In this document: positions 1-12,900 of the stretch, piece after piece
Layout: the number at the start of each line of letters is the position of its first letter
Numbering within the stretch: position 1 is the first letter of the stretch
Assembly (NCBI GenBank): GCA_013407085.1
Contig: JACCGJ010013804.1
Span: 20,008-84,007 of the forward strand
Direction of reading: 5' to 3'
From: Atriophallophorus winterbourni
Lineage: Eukaryota > Platyhelminthes > Trematoda > Plagiorchiida > Microphallidae
Length of the DNA: 64,000 bases
Notes under the pieces: generated by a model
What the model was told of the DNA's origin: nothing
Seen by the model: the letters and a program-made list of their open reading frames with translations, nothing else
Databases searched by the model: none
Translations under genes and position numbers: made by a program

Positions 1-1050
1 GACGCCTAGGAAGATTAGACTGCGCTCATTGATCTTCTTACGAAAATCTAGACGTCCTTTAATTTCACACTAGGTTATGATGTCGGAGTAGATTCGAGTT
101 TTACACTCACATAAATCACGTAGCAATTGAGAATTTAAAACAACAGTTTCCATATCCTTCTCACTCTTTAGAGTTATTTTCAGTAAAGGTGGTATCGGTG
201 ATGAACCAAATATGTAACTGTTGAAAGTCTGATGTTTTTCGAACCTATCATCGTACAGAGGGTGGGACATTGTTCTTGGCGGTGTTATTTATTCACAATA
301 AGTGTCTTGCTGGATTAATGTATGGTGGTAGAGATTACACTTAGATATTGTGCGGTCTTTCGCACTGTGACCTTTCGTTTTCAATCCGATGATTTCAAGG
401 GATAATTCAGATTAGCGGACGAATTTTGCTTTTAACATTTTCATGTCATATGAGTTGAAGTCAGACATGCTGTTGACAGTCTCTTTTGTAAAGTTGTAAA
501 CTTAATGGGGAGAGCGCTCTGCTAGACTTTCTGGTAGATTTTTAAAAGCTGAGCGTTCGGAGTAATTGATCTGCGGAGATGTTTCTTTATCTGGTTCGCA
601 TAACAGACTATGTTTTCGATAATTCGTTAGCTATGCTGCCACACTTTGAATTCGGAGCTGTAGCTTGAGATTCTAATGATGCCTTCAAATTTTATAAGCT
701 GGGATCAAAGCTCAACATGTGATAATCTAGGTTGCACTTCTGGACACTTGTTAGAGCAGCCAAATACACAACTTGTTTCGTCCGACAATGTTTACAGTTG
801 TAGAATAATCCCGGAATATTTTCATAATTTGGAATCTATATCGCTCCCGGGGTCAATGACTTGGCACATTTTGCATAACACATGTGTGAACAATTTTGAC
901 ACGTAACAGATTTAACATTTGGGCTCCCCATTGTCTCACAAACAGCCCATTTTCCTCGAACAGCCGATAATTTCTTAGGACAAACCACGGTTTTCAAATA
1001 AAAATTCACAGAGTTATTCTTGGTCAAGCGCTCAAGATGCTCAAAATGAC
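1..1050 (-). pseudogene. CR1-like retrotransposon ORF1 remnant
   Basis: Decayed, antisense copy of the first ORF of a CR1-like non-LTR element. At about 1027-836 the minus strand encodes a Cys/His cluster (CQNCSHMCYAKC, then after a stop CKHC) that matches the zinc-finger/PHD-like segment of the better preserved element at 16848. At 270-70 it encodes LLKITLKSEKDMETVVLNSQ, which lines up with LLRITLESVEGVENVLLNAH at about 17570-17630. The order is collinear with that element, so the whole stretch is probably one copy. Frameshifts and stops make it non-coding. The window edge cuts it. Confidence 0.6.
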
Positions 1051-1947
1051 CAATATAATGTGCTGTTCACGTTACAAGCATCTACAAACAACAACCGGTT
1101 TCTAGCTGTTCGAATTCATCAGGCGGAGACGCCTTACTAATGTTTCAAAACACACTTAAACTAGGTTAACTGCCTCTGACTGTTGACGGCAAACAGCAAG
1201 AAACCGTTTGTGGTGTAGCTGCTTGGATGCGAGCCCAAGAATACATCAGATCATTTCATTTTATCGAGGTCAACCAAAAGTTCAACAAATCAATAAAAAT
1301 AATCGATACAGCAGATGCTGACATCTCTCCAGCCTTCAGAAATGAAATTGTGCCGTTTTTCCTCACTTTCTGTTATTAAGGAAGGTATATCCTCCACATG
1401 GACTATACAGTTATATAGGTGCAGCACATCAAATTACTACTTTAGAATCAATTTATCCACATATATGAAAGGCTGTGCAGCACATGTTCATTATTCGCAT
1501 GCAAATTGCACTCATGGTTAACATCCACTAAATGAGTCCAACAACAACATTCATTCCTGCGGTTGTTGCTGCTCATCAGGTATGCGTATCCGTGACCTGA
1601 CATTCGAACGCAGATATGGCTTTGTGCTGAACCCAATTATTTACGAATTCGCGGATAAATTCTCATTTGCAAATTGAAATTTAGCCTTCATTTGTGGGCT
1701 AAGCTTAGTCGAACAATAGGTGCAATGCTATTTTGCTATTTGACTCATCAGTTTGGTCAGTATGATCAGCATCCGCATGCGTTTGAAACATTGGAAGTAT
1801 TGAATACATGTTGTGATTTTATGCCACTGATCGATGTTGTTGGTACGACAAATCTGTTCAATTACATGAGCCAACAATCATGTTGAAAATGTTTAAACCC
1901 ATGACCATGTAGATGAAAGCACATTTGCATGCACTTCAATCACAAAC

Positions 1948-2003
1948 GCACACTCCACGACCGGTTTCGTGCTGCTTGCACTCATCAGGTAAGGACATTA
2001 GTA
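1948..2003 (-). ncRNA. Hammerhead ribozyme, best-preserved array unit
   Basis: On the minus strand the core reads ACCTGATGAGTGCAAGCAGC and continues ACGAAACCGGTCGTGG. CUGAUGA and GAAA are the two invariant core strands. GUGC/GCAC forms stem II. GAAAC plus GGUC gives a very short stem III ending in GUC, the standard cleavage triplet. The bases before CUGAUGA (CCUUAC) can pair, with G-U wobbles and one mismatch, with the bases after GUC (GUGGAG) as stem I. A minimal stem III is typical of Penelope- and satellite-encoded hammerheads, which often work as dimers. All core residues are present. Activity is inferred. Confidence 0.8.
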
Positions 2004-2179
2004 TCAGGATCCGCATGCGCTTGAAACAGTGGAAGAATGTTAAACAAGTTGCTCTTGTATGCCACTGTTGGATAAGGTTAGTACGACCAACCTGTTCAAT
2101 CACATGAGCGAACACTCATGTAGATAGTGTTTTAACCCATGACCATGCAGAAAAAGCACATTTGCATGCTTTTTCACCA

Positions 2180-2240
2180 CACACACAACGCAATAACGTT
2201 TTCGTGCTGTTTAACCTCATCAGAAGGGACAGTATGATAA
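2180..2240 (-). ncRNA. Hammerhead ribozyme, altered stem III
   Basis: Second array unit. The minus strand keeps CTGATGAG and CAGCACGAAAA, so both core strands are present, but the short stem III/cleavage segment reads AACGTTATT instead of ACCGGTC. It probably no longer cleaves. Confidence 0.5.
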
Positions 2241-3124
2241 GTATCCGCATGCACTTGAAACAGTGGAAGTATGGTAAACAAGTTGCACTTGTATGCCACT
2301 GTTGTATAACGTTGGTAAGACCAACGTATTCAATCACTTGAGCGCGCACTTTGAAAGATATTATTCAATTTTTTCGTCATGAAATAAATAGCTCATTCAC
2401 ACGCATTTCCATCACACTCACAACAGATGACCGGATTCGTACTGTTTACACTGATTAGGTCGGGAAAGTAGGATCATGATCCGCATGGGTTTGAAGGAGT
2501 AGACGAATAGTAAACATATTGAACATGAATGCCACTGTTGGATCAGGTTGTTACGACTAAACTATTCACCCACCACTCATCTAGATAAGTTATAAACCCA
2601 TGATAATGTAAAATAAAATCATTTGCTTACATTTCCATCACACACACCCAAATCCAACGTCCGGATTCGTACTGTTTGCACTCATCAATTATGGACAGTA
2701 GGATTAGGATCCGCATAAGCTATGAATAGCGGAAGAATAGTTAGCAATTTTAGCATGTATGCCACATTTGGATACGGATGGTAAGACCATTCTATTCAAT
2801 TTAATTGAGCCCACAGTTATTTAGATTGGGTCTAAGCCTATAATGATGGAAAGAAAAGCTCATTTGTATGCATTTCCATCACACACACAGACAACGACCG
2901 GTTTTGGGCTGTTTACACTCATCAAGTGGGAACAGAAGGATAGGGATCCGCATGCGATTGAAACAGTGGAAGAATGGTAAACACGTTGCGCTTGAATGCC
3001 ACTGTCGGATACGTTTGGTACGATTAACCTGTTCAATCATCGGAGACCACACTTGCGTAGACAGGGTTTGAACGCATGTCTATGAATAAAGAAAGTTCAT
3101 TTGCATGCATTTCCATCGCACACG

Positions 3125-3180
3125 AACCCAGAGACCTGTTTCGTGCTCTTTGCTTTCATCAGGTGGGGACAGTAAGATCA
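3125..3180 (-). ncRNA. Hammerhead ribozyme, last array unit
   Basis: The minus strand reads CCCCACCTGATGAAAGCAAA, then GAGCACGAAACAGGTCTCTGGG. CUGAUGA, GAAAC and GUC are intact, and the stem I strands CCCCA and CUCUGGG remain roughly complementary. Stem II is weaker than in the first unit (AAGC/GCAC). The three units between (near 2440, 2670 and 2900) have core substitutions such as CTAATCA or TTGATGA. Confidence 0.6.
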
Positions 3181-3786
3181 GTGGAATAATGTTAAACAAG
3201 TTGCGATTGTATGCCACTGTTCGATAAGGTTGGTACGACCAAACTGTTTAGGTCCAATAAATTGGAAAGTTTAATCGTAGCAACCTCATCCAACATTTGC
3301 ATACAAGCGCAGCTTGTTTATTAGCTGATATATTTTTGATTCATCACCAATAGCTGACCTAGAAATTGTTCAGTAGCAGGGATTATGAATACAAAAACTC
3401 CTCTTTTAAATTGCACAAGCTCTAAACTGGTTTGTACATAAAATTAATGTTAATTTCATCAACTTTATTCAATCAAAATAAATGGAAATCAATTTCTACT
3501 AAATTTCGTTAAAGTAACTCTTTTTAAACCGATTATGTTGAATAAAAGCGTTTTAATATAATAATTATTAGGATAATAATGACTAAAAAAATACTGTACA
3601 AAATGTTGGTTTGCTGTGTAATTAAATCAATAACCGAAATGCATAATTTTGTTAGAAAATCTTTTGTTTCAAACGAACCAACAATGGAATTTTTTATTTT
3701 GCCAAACAGAATCACGCCACCTTGGTCTACCACAGTAAATATGTTTTGAATGCTTTATGGGTTAGACAATGGGGCTCAAATTCAAA

Positions 3787-3793
3787 TATATAT
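3787..3793 (+). promoter_or_regulatory. Possible TATA box of the CUB gene
   Basis: TATATAT lies 66 bases upstream of the chosen ATG at 3859. Spacing fits a TATA box with a short 5' leader. The region is AT-rich, so this is weak evidence. Confidence 0.3.
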
Positions 3794-3858
3794 TCCACAT
3801 TGGAATGTTTCGAAATTTACTTTGAAAACTGTCTATCAGGTAAAACGGTGAAAAACGA

Positions 3859-3904
3859 ATGATGAATTCGCGATTGCAATTCATGATAACCCTTCTATTA
3901 ATCG
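3859..3904 (+). CDS. CUB gene exon 1 (signal peptide)
   Basis: Starts MMNSRLQFMITLLLI and ends at a consensus donor GTAAGT in phase 1. The split codon G|CT gives alanine on joining to exon 2. A second ATG follows at once, and either could initiate. Confidence 0.75.
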
Positions 3905-6900
3905 GTAAGTTAGCTGGATATGCATCACATTCACTAAATGCTCACTTAAATTTCCAAAAATCGAAACTTTGTCATTGTTTTCAAAACTTTTTTAAACAAA
4001 CTAATAAATTAGAAGGACGGAAATTTTATGATAATGAATGGATTTATTTCCACACGAGTTAAAAAATCCAAGAAAATGGTCTTCGAATTTTGGTTCGAAA
4101 ACATGTGGAACCTCTTTATTAGGTTGGTTGGGAACTCAAAGCTGGTGCTTCATTCTGTTTCCCTATTTCATAATGTGTCCGGGAGATATTATTTCATCCA
4201 CTGTATGTGGTGATCGACCTTCGTATCATGTGGAGAGATTATATCTAATCGCATCCATTGAAAGTCTTCGACCTAAGCAGTAATGTCACAGTGCTTATTG
4301 AAATGATTGAAATTGCTTAATTAGTTTTCACTTCTGCTAATTGGTTTTAGAATTGTACGGATCGTTAATCGAAAACAATTGACGCATTAATTAGCATAGC
4401 GCTGACTGAATGAGATAGCGTTCCTTTCTTCTGCGATAAATCATTGAAAAATTAACATCTATTCTGAAATTTCCGGCTTAGCTTTAAAATAATCCGGTCC
4501 CCTGATAATTATTCTACTTAATCTTCTCCTCCGTTTAACTATAATGATGCACCATCAATTTATTACATTGAGTTCAACTATTTAATTAGGATGTTAATTG
4601 CAGCTCTAAGTCAACATAAACGTGTTACATCCAGATCACAAGCAACCCTTACACTAAATACGTCTATTAGTTTTTACTGACATTTAAATACGAAAACATT
4701 TCTATGATATAACTGCTGTTTTGTTTGTAAATAAACCTCAAGCTATCACATGCGTACATCACAAAGGTGTTAGCGAAACGTATTGTGGTACAAAGTAACT
4801 GCATTTCGATAAGTGGCATCAAAACAGACTCGGTTATCTCGAAAACGAACAATAAGTTAAATCAAAACATGTAATATAAAAATGCTACGAAAAGTACGTA
4901 ATTTAGCTTACAATCATCCACATATCATATACAGTACTCTGTTTTTAGCCTTAGGATTATTTGGTATATACATGGTAGAAACAAAACTAAACAGTATTCT
5001 CCCGTAGATATTAATTTTTTAATCCTCATAATTAAAATTGTTGGATTGTTTCAGCTACTTATGTAAATCAAGCGAACCCTTGGGCGAAAATTGTCCGCCA
5101 GGGAGAAATAAGCAGCAGATTCCACCCTGAAAACTATGAGAAGGACGCATTTGAGGTCAGCCATATCACGGTTGCAAAAGGCAAAAAAATAAAACTGAAA
5201 TTTGAAACATTGAATGTGAGTCATTTACTTTTATTCAACCAAAATATTAACAATGAAAACCTGCGATGTATTTTAAACCGACATTAAATAATATAAATAC
5301 GATTCAAATCGTATGATAAGGAACCGGTTCGTGTATAAAATATAATTTCTGAAGCATCTCGGTTAAATATTGTTTCAAAACGATTTGCAGAATTTCGATT
5401 GCCCATTAATTTATATTACATCGCATGCTGGGTTCAATTTGGTGTTGGAGTCGAAACTCGATTTATGATAAATAGATCAAGGAACCAATTTTTTTAAAAA
5501 CATTCACATATCTGAAAACCCAACATGGTGAAGCAATATTGCTCTTGGTATTAACCCGCGAGATGGGAAGAACTTGCTCCTGACTGCATACTTTGGAGGA
5601 ATTTTATAAAGCCTCGTCTGTCAGCTGCGGAGGAGCAGATGCAGTTCTTTGCTACTGAAAGGAGATAGCGCAGCCGGCTTGCAACTGACGCCGATCGACC
5701 GAGTACAGTTTATCGCTGCGAGCGCTGCGGGAGAGTTTGTTCATCCCCATCAGACTGTTTAGTCATTCAAAAAGCTGCGCAACATGAAAAAATCAGGTGT
5801 TTGTGATGTACATCAGTGGTCAGCATTGACCAAAGGAGGCCGACAACAACGACACAGAATACACTGGTTGGAAAATCCAAATGACATAACAACATCCCAA
5901 TCCCTAATCTGTCTTTACCCATTGTCAAGTTGATCTATGAAACATAAACATATGCCATCACGCGATATAAGCTGTCCGTTTGAATAATTTAATCGTAATG
6001 TGTTCCAATTATATTATTTTTCATTTCTTATAAAGAAGAAAATACATTTGGAGCGACTTATTTAATCCGACTTACACATTGTGGGGAAAATACTCGTAAA
6101 AATATCTAAAAATCCTCATTCGTTAACTGATCTCACCTAATGGTAACAGATGTGTAATCACCATGGTGCCACGATAATTTTGTATTGAGCTCTTTATTAT
6201 TAATGGCTTTGTTCTCCAAATGCTCCGTGTACAACAACAACAACAATATTAATTACGCAAGCCTGCCTTTTCTCACACACAGGCGTTGTTTGCGAGGCAA
6301 TTCATCTCTGAAATGAACTTTCTAAGGTTTGGCACGTTAGCAAAAGAATCTCACATATAACATCATACAACGCTGATTGTGCAAGCGTTTATTACGCAAA
6401 CGACAATGATTTCAGCAGACACCTAACTTTTATAACCAAATCATGTAATCACTTTACGGTGCTGTTGCTTTGAAGTGATTAGTCAACCGATTTATCGTTA
6501 ACCGGTTCAGTTCAAATTGGGTTCGTTCGAGTAGCGTTACCAATTTGCATAATCTTTAACAGCGGCTGAAGTTTTCCATCTGCTCGAAAACTCCGGGTGC
6601 AATTCTTGAGAAAGCCGACTTATTCCGAGTTGGCGAATGTTGTCTTCTGACATGGTGATTCTTGAACCTGTTTAGTGTGGGAGAAAAATGTTTTACACAT
6701 CGCCAGCGAACTTAGAGGCGGTCTTCTCTAAGGCAGTCCAAACATCGACTTTATGTCTGTAAACTATGATAGCATTAGTCGTGTAGTTTACAGTTTGATG
6801 CCGCATGAAATAAGAAAATTATCAATTACAACAAACGACAATCAAACTGCAAACAAAAGTAAGCTTTATACCAATATCTTCGCAATTCAGAATCGTGTTT

Positions 6901-9900
6901 ATATGTTTGGAGTTCAAACTATTGCACATATTTAATAAGCAATCGATTCACTATAAATGCACATAAGAAACTAAATATCATGCTAGTGATGGCAAACAAT
7001 TATTATAGCGTAATACAGCACTCTGGGTCAAATTTTAGTTGATTCCATTGATGAAAATACATATTGTGCAAATTAAGTATTTCTGAATAAGGTGCAATCG
7101 TCTTCAACAAATTCCGTTATTAAATATATGAATAATCGAGCTTGCGGAATTTTATTTTAATTGATTTTTGGATTGGTAATACTAATGCGATATTTTTGCA
7201 TTCGCACATGGTGAGTTCATGAATTCCAATAATTGATGGCATAATTATCAAACCAAAGCATCCACAACTAAAAAATTAACAAATTGAGAATCAATTTTCA
7301 ACAATTTTACCCTGTGCAATTGTAAAGCTTCGAATCTAATTTTATTTCAGTTTGAATGGAACGAACCAAACGATTATTTGATTCTTTTCGATGGCCCTAC
7401 ATGCTTAGCCCCTAGAATGATTGCACTCTGGAAACCCGAACACGGTCCAATCATTTCTCAAAATAATATCATGACATTACTGTTTATCTCTAACAGAAAC
7501 AATGAAAATGTTGGATTCCGTGCTACTTTCAACCAGTGTAAGTTGAAAAGTAAACTAATTTCAGTTTCATTTCGAATATACTAAGAGAAATCACAAATTA
7601 AATTATTCAATCATTCGGTGCAAGTTTTTCAGTAATTTCCTGATCAATTGTATGTCGGTTATAGGAACACATCATACACATTTGTTGGTTTTTGATGCCT
7701 AAATAAAATGAGAGTTCATTGGCGGATAGTGTTTCACAAGAATTGAGATTTCAATAATTATTACGTGCCAATCTAACTTGTTGAACACATACATATCAAT
7801 TTTTCGTAGAACCAAATCCTCTGTTCGATATTATTTCATTTCGTTCATTTCCGAAATATTTGACGCTGTTTCGTATTCTGACGACATTCCGAAAAAACTT
7901 TCATTTGTGTTTGTTGTGTGACATTAAACGATGAACGAATATTCTTAATAAAGCAAACAGTACACACAAATTGGACGTGAAATCGTGAACTACGAAAATT
8001 CATCTTATTGATAGATGATCAATAACACATTTTTTTCAAATGGAAGCCACTGAGTTTGTACAAAAGAACACGGAAATGAAAACAACGTAAATCAGAACTA
8101 ATTCGTTGAAATGTTATATAATGATAAACAAGTTGCGCCTATATGCCACTGTTGGATAAAATTGGTACGACCGACCTGTTTAATTACATGAGCGCACCCG
8201 CATGTAGGTTAGGTTAAAACCAATGACCCTGAAAAAGCTCATTAGCATGCACTTCAATCACACACATAACCCACGATCAGTTTCGAGCTGTTTGCACTCA
8301 TCAGTTAGGGACAGTAGGATAAGGATCCGCATGCGCTTCAAACAGTGTTTAGATACGTGATTTAACAGATTGGCCCTAACAACCTTATACAACAATGGCA
8401 TACAAACGCAACCATTTCTATATTTTTTCACTGTTTTAAGCGCATACGGATCCTGATCTAACTATTCATGCCTCATGAGTGCGAACATGACGAATTCGGT
8501 CGTGTGTTGTGTGTAAAGAAAAGGCATGCAGATAATCTTTTCTGCCAAACAATGGATTCCAAATTGATCGTTATGTTGAATCTATTGATAACCTGAGGTT
8601 TTATTTGTAGTGAATAATCCTGACATTTAAATGAAATGAGAGATCATGATGTAAAACTAGCAGTAGCATATGAGAAATAATGATGTGTATAAAAGCACGA
8701 ACCCCATTAGTCGGAACCAGTTTATCAGCTCCTCGGTAATTTCGTGCATGTACTTTATCACTTAGACTAAAAATTATAAGCCTGCGTATTTTATGATTTA
8801 CAATTTCTTTACTTAAGTTTTCTGTCATATTGGAGACCAAGACGTCAAAAATTATTCTGATGCGTCGTGCAAAGATGCATTCTTTCGGGATATTCTTGCA
8901 GGGATATTTCGGTTTGGATTATTGCGAAATATTGTCAGGGATTGCTTTTATTATTCCGTTTGTTGTTCCGGATTTGAGTAATGTGCGTTTAAAAGAATCG
9001 ATAAAACGCTCTACTGGTTCATTTAATTCTGGATGATAACTTGATGCTAATTTGTGTTGTATTCCGTTCCACTGGCAAAATTCTCTCAACTGGACTAAAG
9101 AAAACGGCGTAGCGTTGTCTGTTACGATCATTTTTGGGTTCCCGGAATACTGAAAGACATTCCTGAGTTGAGTAATCGTCACGCCAAATGAAGAGATTTT
9201 CATGGGAAATATATTTTTTGATTTTGTATATGAAACTTCGGTGATCAAAAATATCTTACCTTTTATAAGACCAGCAAAATCTAGATGTATTCAATGCCAA
9301 GGTCTGACGGCTGGGATCCAAGCTTGCCATGAGTGTTTGGGCGGTGCTTTAGTGCATCAGGATATATTTGAAATACTGAAGATCATGCACCCGAAAATGA
9401 ATTGGATTGTTGGCCATCACATATACTGTCTATTGACTGTTCAAATAAATTTAGATCCATCATGCAATCCAGACCCAACAAATATAGATTTATGAGTTCC
9501 GTTAAGAACCAATTCGGTTAGATCGTTTTGTTTTGAAACTTTACCTGACAATGATGTTCGCCTTTCAGTTTAAAGCTAAAACCCGATACATCATCAGCTG
9601 TCTAAGTAAGTAAGTAAAAACATAGTTCGATCATCATTATTAAGAGTCACTGTCGATCTTGAAAGTTGCTGTAACTGAATTGATCTGTTTAGTGTTTCAA
9701 GTGACCTTTTAGGGTATCTTTTCTATTTAGGTTGTTTCATCTATAATTCCCGCATTTTAATTCCACGTGGCCTCTCCTGTTGTAAAAATAGTTTTTAAAG
9801 TACAGAACCGAGAGTAATGCAATTGCCCGCAAAGCCAACAAGCTGATTGTGGTCTTTCATTTGTATTCCTTCCCGACAGTGCCTGTCTGGGCCTTGTTTG

Positions 9901-12900
9901 ATTGACCGCATAAATGAGAATTTTTGCTTGAGGTTTGCTGGATCAATGATGTGTCATGTTTCAAATTAATTATTCCTTGCCACTCAATCGTACATTTTTG
10001 TCATGTTATTTTGGGACCAGGATTGTCTGTCTGGTTCCTCAATTGTCTAATCACAACTAATTTCTTGCGGTCAGGTCCTACTGTCACAAACGCCAAAACA
10101 TGAAGGCACGATTTAACGGTGACGTGAACCTTTTTATTAGAAGTGTAACAACATATTTATATTTTTACAAGACCCCAAAATATGGTTGTTGTTTAGATGG
10201 TGTTCGCCGAGCTTAAGTAGTTATTGTTGGACGTTTCGTCATCAAGCAAGATGACATCATCAGCAGAACTTCTTTCGAAGTGGTTGTCTAAATCTTTAAC
10301 CGATTGCAGTCACAAATCATCCCAGCCTCAACCTCATTGGTTGTATCCTTCTTTGGCCATAGAGCAAGGGTTTTAGGCTAGATAGCCAAATTTGGGTTGC
10401 CTTCGGCTTGGTGAACCATCTTGCTGCGTTGATCGCCTAAATGATTGATTAGATGATCAATCGCGAGTTGAACCAGGCTGTCTGCACGAATGTTGGAACA
10501 CAGATATAGAATTCGAGTGAAACATCTCAATTCAAGTGGCTATCAATCATAATTTATTTATTCAGTCCTAGCAAAACCCGTTCTGACACATTTAATTACA
10601 TAGATCAATTTTTGCAAGAAGTGATGAGGCGGAAAGTGTAAAAACGTATATTCACTGTTCTTTCTGTAAAATCATCATTTATCCTCATTCTCTTTGTACA
10701 GTCTTCGCAATTTAAACATACGATTTCCTTTCATACGCTTAATCAATCATACATACCCTACTATATATGAAAATTCAATCTGATTTTATACTGTCGTTAA
10801 ATTCGTACTTTATTATGCTTTAAAATTTTTTTCGCAAAAATCACGGAGATAGATTGAAAGGCATTGTAATGCCACAGCACTTATAATTTACTGGATAAGT
10901 TGAATCTTTTTCAGGGTGTTCATCTTCTTTCATTTGACTGCAACGCTGCTAAGCTCTTAAAATGAAGAGACTTAGATAACAGTGTGAATACTCACTACTG
11001 CAACGTTGAAAGAAACGTTAAAAGAAACGTTATTATTCGCTCCAAACTATTGTACGATTCATTTTGTTATTCATGTTGCTTTAGTGTTTCTTTACTATAA
11101 ATAACGTTTTATGTATTTATCAATTTCGACAGACAATGGCCCTTCTCATATACCAATTTCTGATCCATTACTGAAGGGTTTGCTTCGTGAGTTAAAAATG
11201 ATGTAGTGGTGATTCTGGTCACAGTTACACATTTGATTAAAAATATTGTCATAAACTGAGACTTTTGGTGCAGTTCACTACGTTCAACGACTAGTACGTA
11301 TGAAACGATTGTTGAGTTACTCACGCAAATCTCTATTTATTCTCATACATATTGATTCGAATGTGGCCTTACTTAACACCGAGAACATTCGATTCTGGTT
11401 CACAGAATAGATATGCTATCACCGACCGAACAGATTGGTCGCTATTCTGCTATTTGCAATGTATGCAGTTCGCTGTGTAACATTCTATATTTATGGTCAT
11501 CAGCTTTAATTGCATTATGCAACCCAAACTTTAAGTGTTGTAGAGCTTTATCGAGAACTGTAGAATTCAAGTGTTCGATATAAATCAAAATTTGTTTCCT
11601 AATAGGAAGGCGTAGATTAATTTGATGCATTGTAAACGCGTTTACACGAATCACCGTTATTCAATAAGTTATTTAATTCAAGGTTCAAGGTTTTTTGTTG
11701 CACTTGTAGTCATATAATTACTCCCATATTTCAGATTCTTATTTAGTCGAGTGCATTTGAACATTACGCACCTAACAATACAGATTGACAAACGATTTTC
11801 CAAATTGTTTATTAATCTGAGTCGCTTACTGTAGGTTATGGCCAAATTGAAAGACGCCGATTGCCGGCGCAGTGTGATGGTTTAAGTTAATAGTGCCGAT
11901 TATGATTGTAAATAACTGATATTCATGTAGTCGATGTCTTTCGATAGACGAATTATATTTCTTAAACTAACTTAGGAGTAACCACGGATTCTATATTATC
12001 ATACACACACATTTTTTATTGAATTCTGCGTCTGACATTCAAAAGGTAACATTTAGCTTACTACTGATTGTTGAGAGATAATCAGTCTATGCAACTCTTC
12101 ATTGAGAATACAACCATTTCGGATATTTTGTCAAATTTTCGTTAGAGTTCACAAAATCATTTCTGAAAGACATGACCCAGCATTTTGTGATAAGACACAC
12201 CTTCCAATGAATAAATACCTTTAACAAATACAAGCGATCGAATTTACTACTCAGCCAGATAAAATTCACATTCATTTTACATTTTTTAGAAAAGTGCGGT
12301 GACGATCAACTGTTTGGCAGAGGGATCCTTGAAATTCCAATGGGTTTGTTAGAAAGAAAATTATGTATATGGAAAATATCTGTTTTTCCCTGGGAAAAAG
12401 TTGCCATTCGTATAGTTTTGCACCAAGTGAGTTTTAGAAAAATTATACTTTCATAAAAATCAGTTTCTTCTATCCGAGTTTTATTTTGGTACAATCACGT
12501 TATTTGGTTAAATTGAAACTTATCGAAATATAACGTGGGCTATATTTGTATAATTAAATTACAAGTTAGTGTTGGAATATAAAAGTTACCAATTGGTTGC
12601 CTACGATTGGTGTACACATATTTTTTATAATTGATATCAAAGCCAAAGATCAGCTGGGCCGTGTCTATAGCAGTAGTTTCCAACTTGTTATTGGTTTGCA
12701 TCCTTAAAATTGTTTAATAATCTCTCACATTCTTTATAGAATGACACTAACACAGAATACTCTTCAAAATTGTCAATGAATGACAACAATTAATATAGAA
12801 ATAGAAAACTGGAAAGCATCTCCCACCCCATTGTATGCTTTATCGCACCCTGTTTATAAACTTTGTTCTATAGCATTCCAACATGTGTTGATATACGTAG

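Larger units (their letters stand above)
1735..3255 (-). repeat. Tandem array of ~235-bp hammerhead-ribozyme repeats
   Basis: About six diverged tandem units. The landmark GGATCCGCATGCG or its variants recurs near 1768, 2009, 2246, 2479, 2708 and 2945, giving a period of 229-241 bp. Each unit also has TATGCCACTGTTGGATAAGG, GTTCAATCACATGAG and a CACACACA-rich tract. On the minus strand each unit contains, or once contained, CTGATGAG followed by a small hairpin and GAAAC, which is the conserved core of a hammerhead self-cleaving ribozyme. Single or inverted copies occur at 8110-8540, 26235-26590 and 53755-53985, with remnants near 38400-38760 and 39090. The sense of the ribozyme indicates that the transcribed strand is minus here. 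Confidence 0.85.

Noticed and set aside
676..906. 76-codon plus-strand frame
   Set aside because: Antisense to the CR1-like ORF1 zinc-finger remnant, with no independent support.
7537..12290. Direct splicing of CUB exon 3 to exon 5
   Set aside because: The split codon T|AA would be a stop. The 54-nt exon at 11133-11186 has matching phases and removes the problem.
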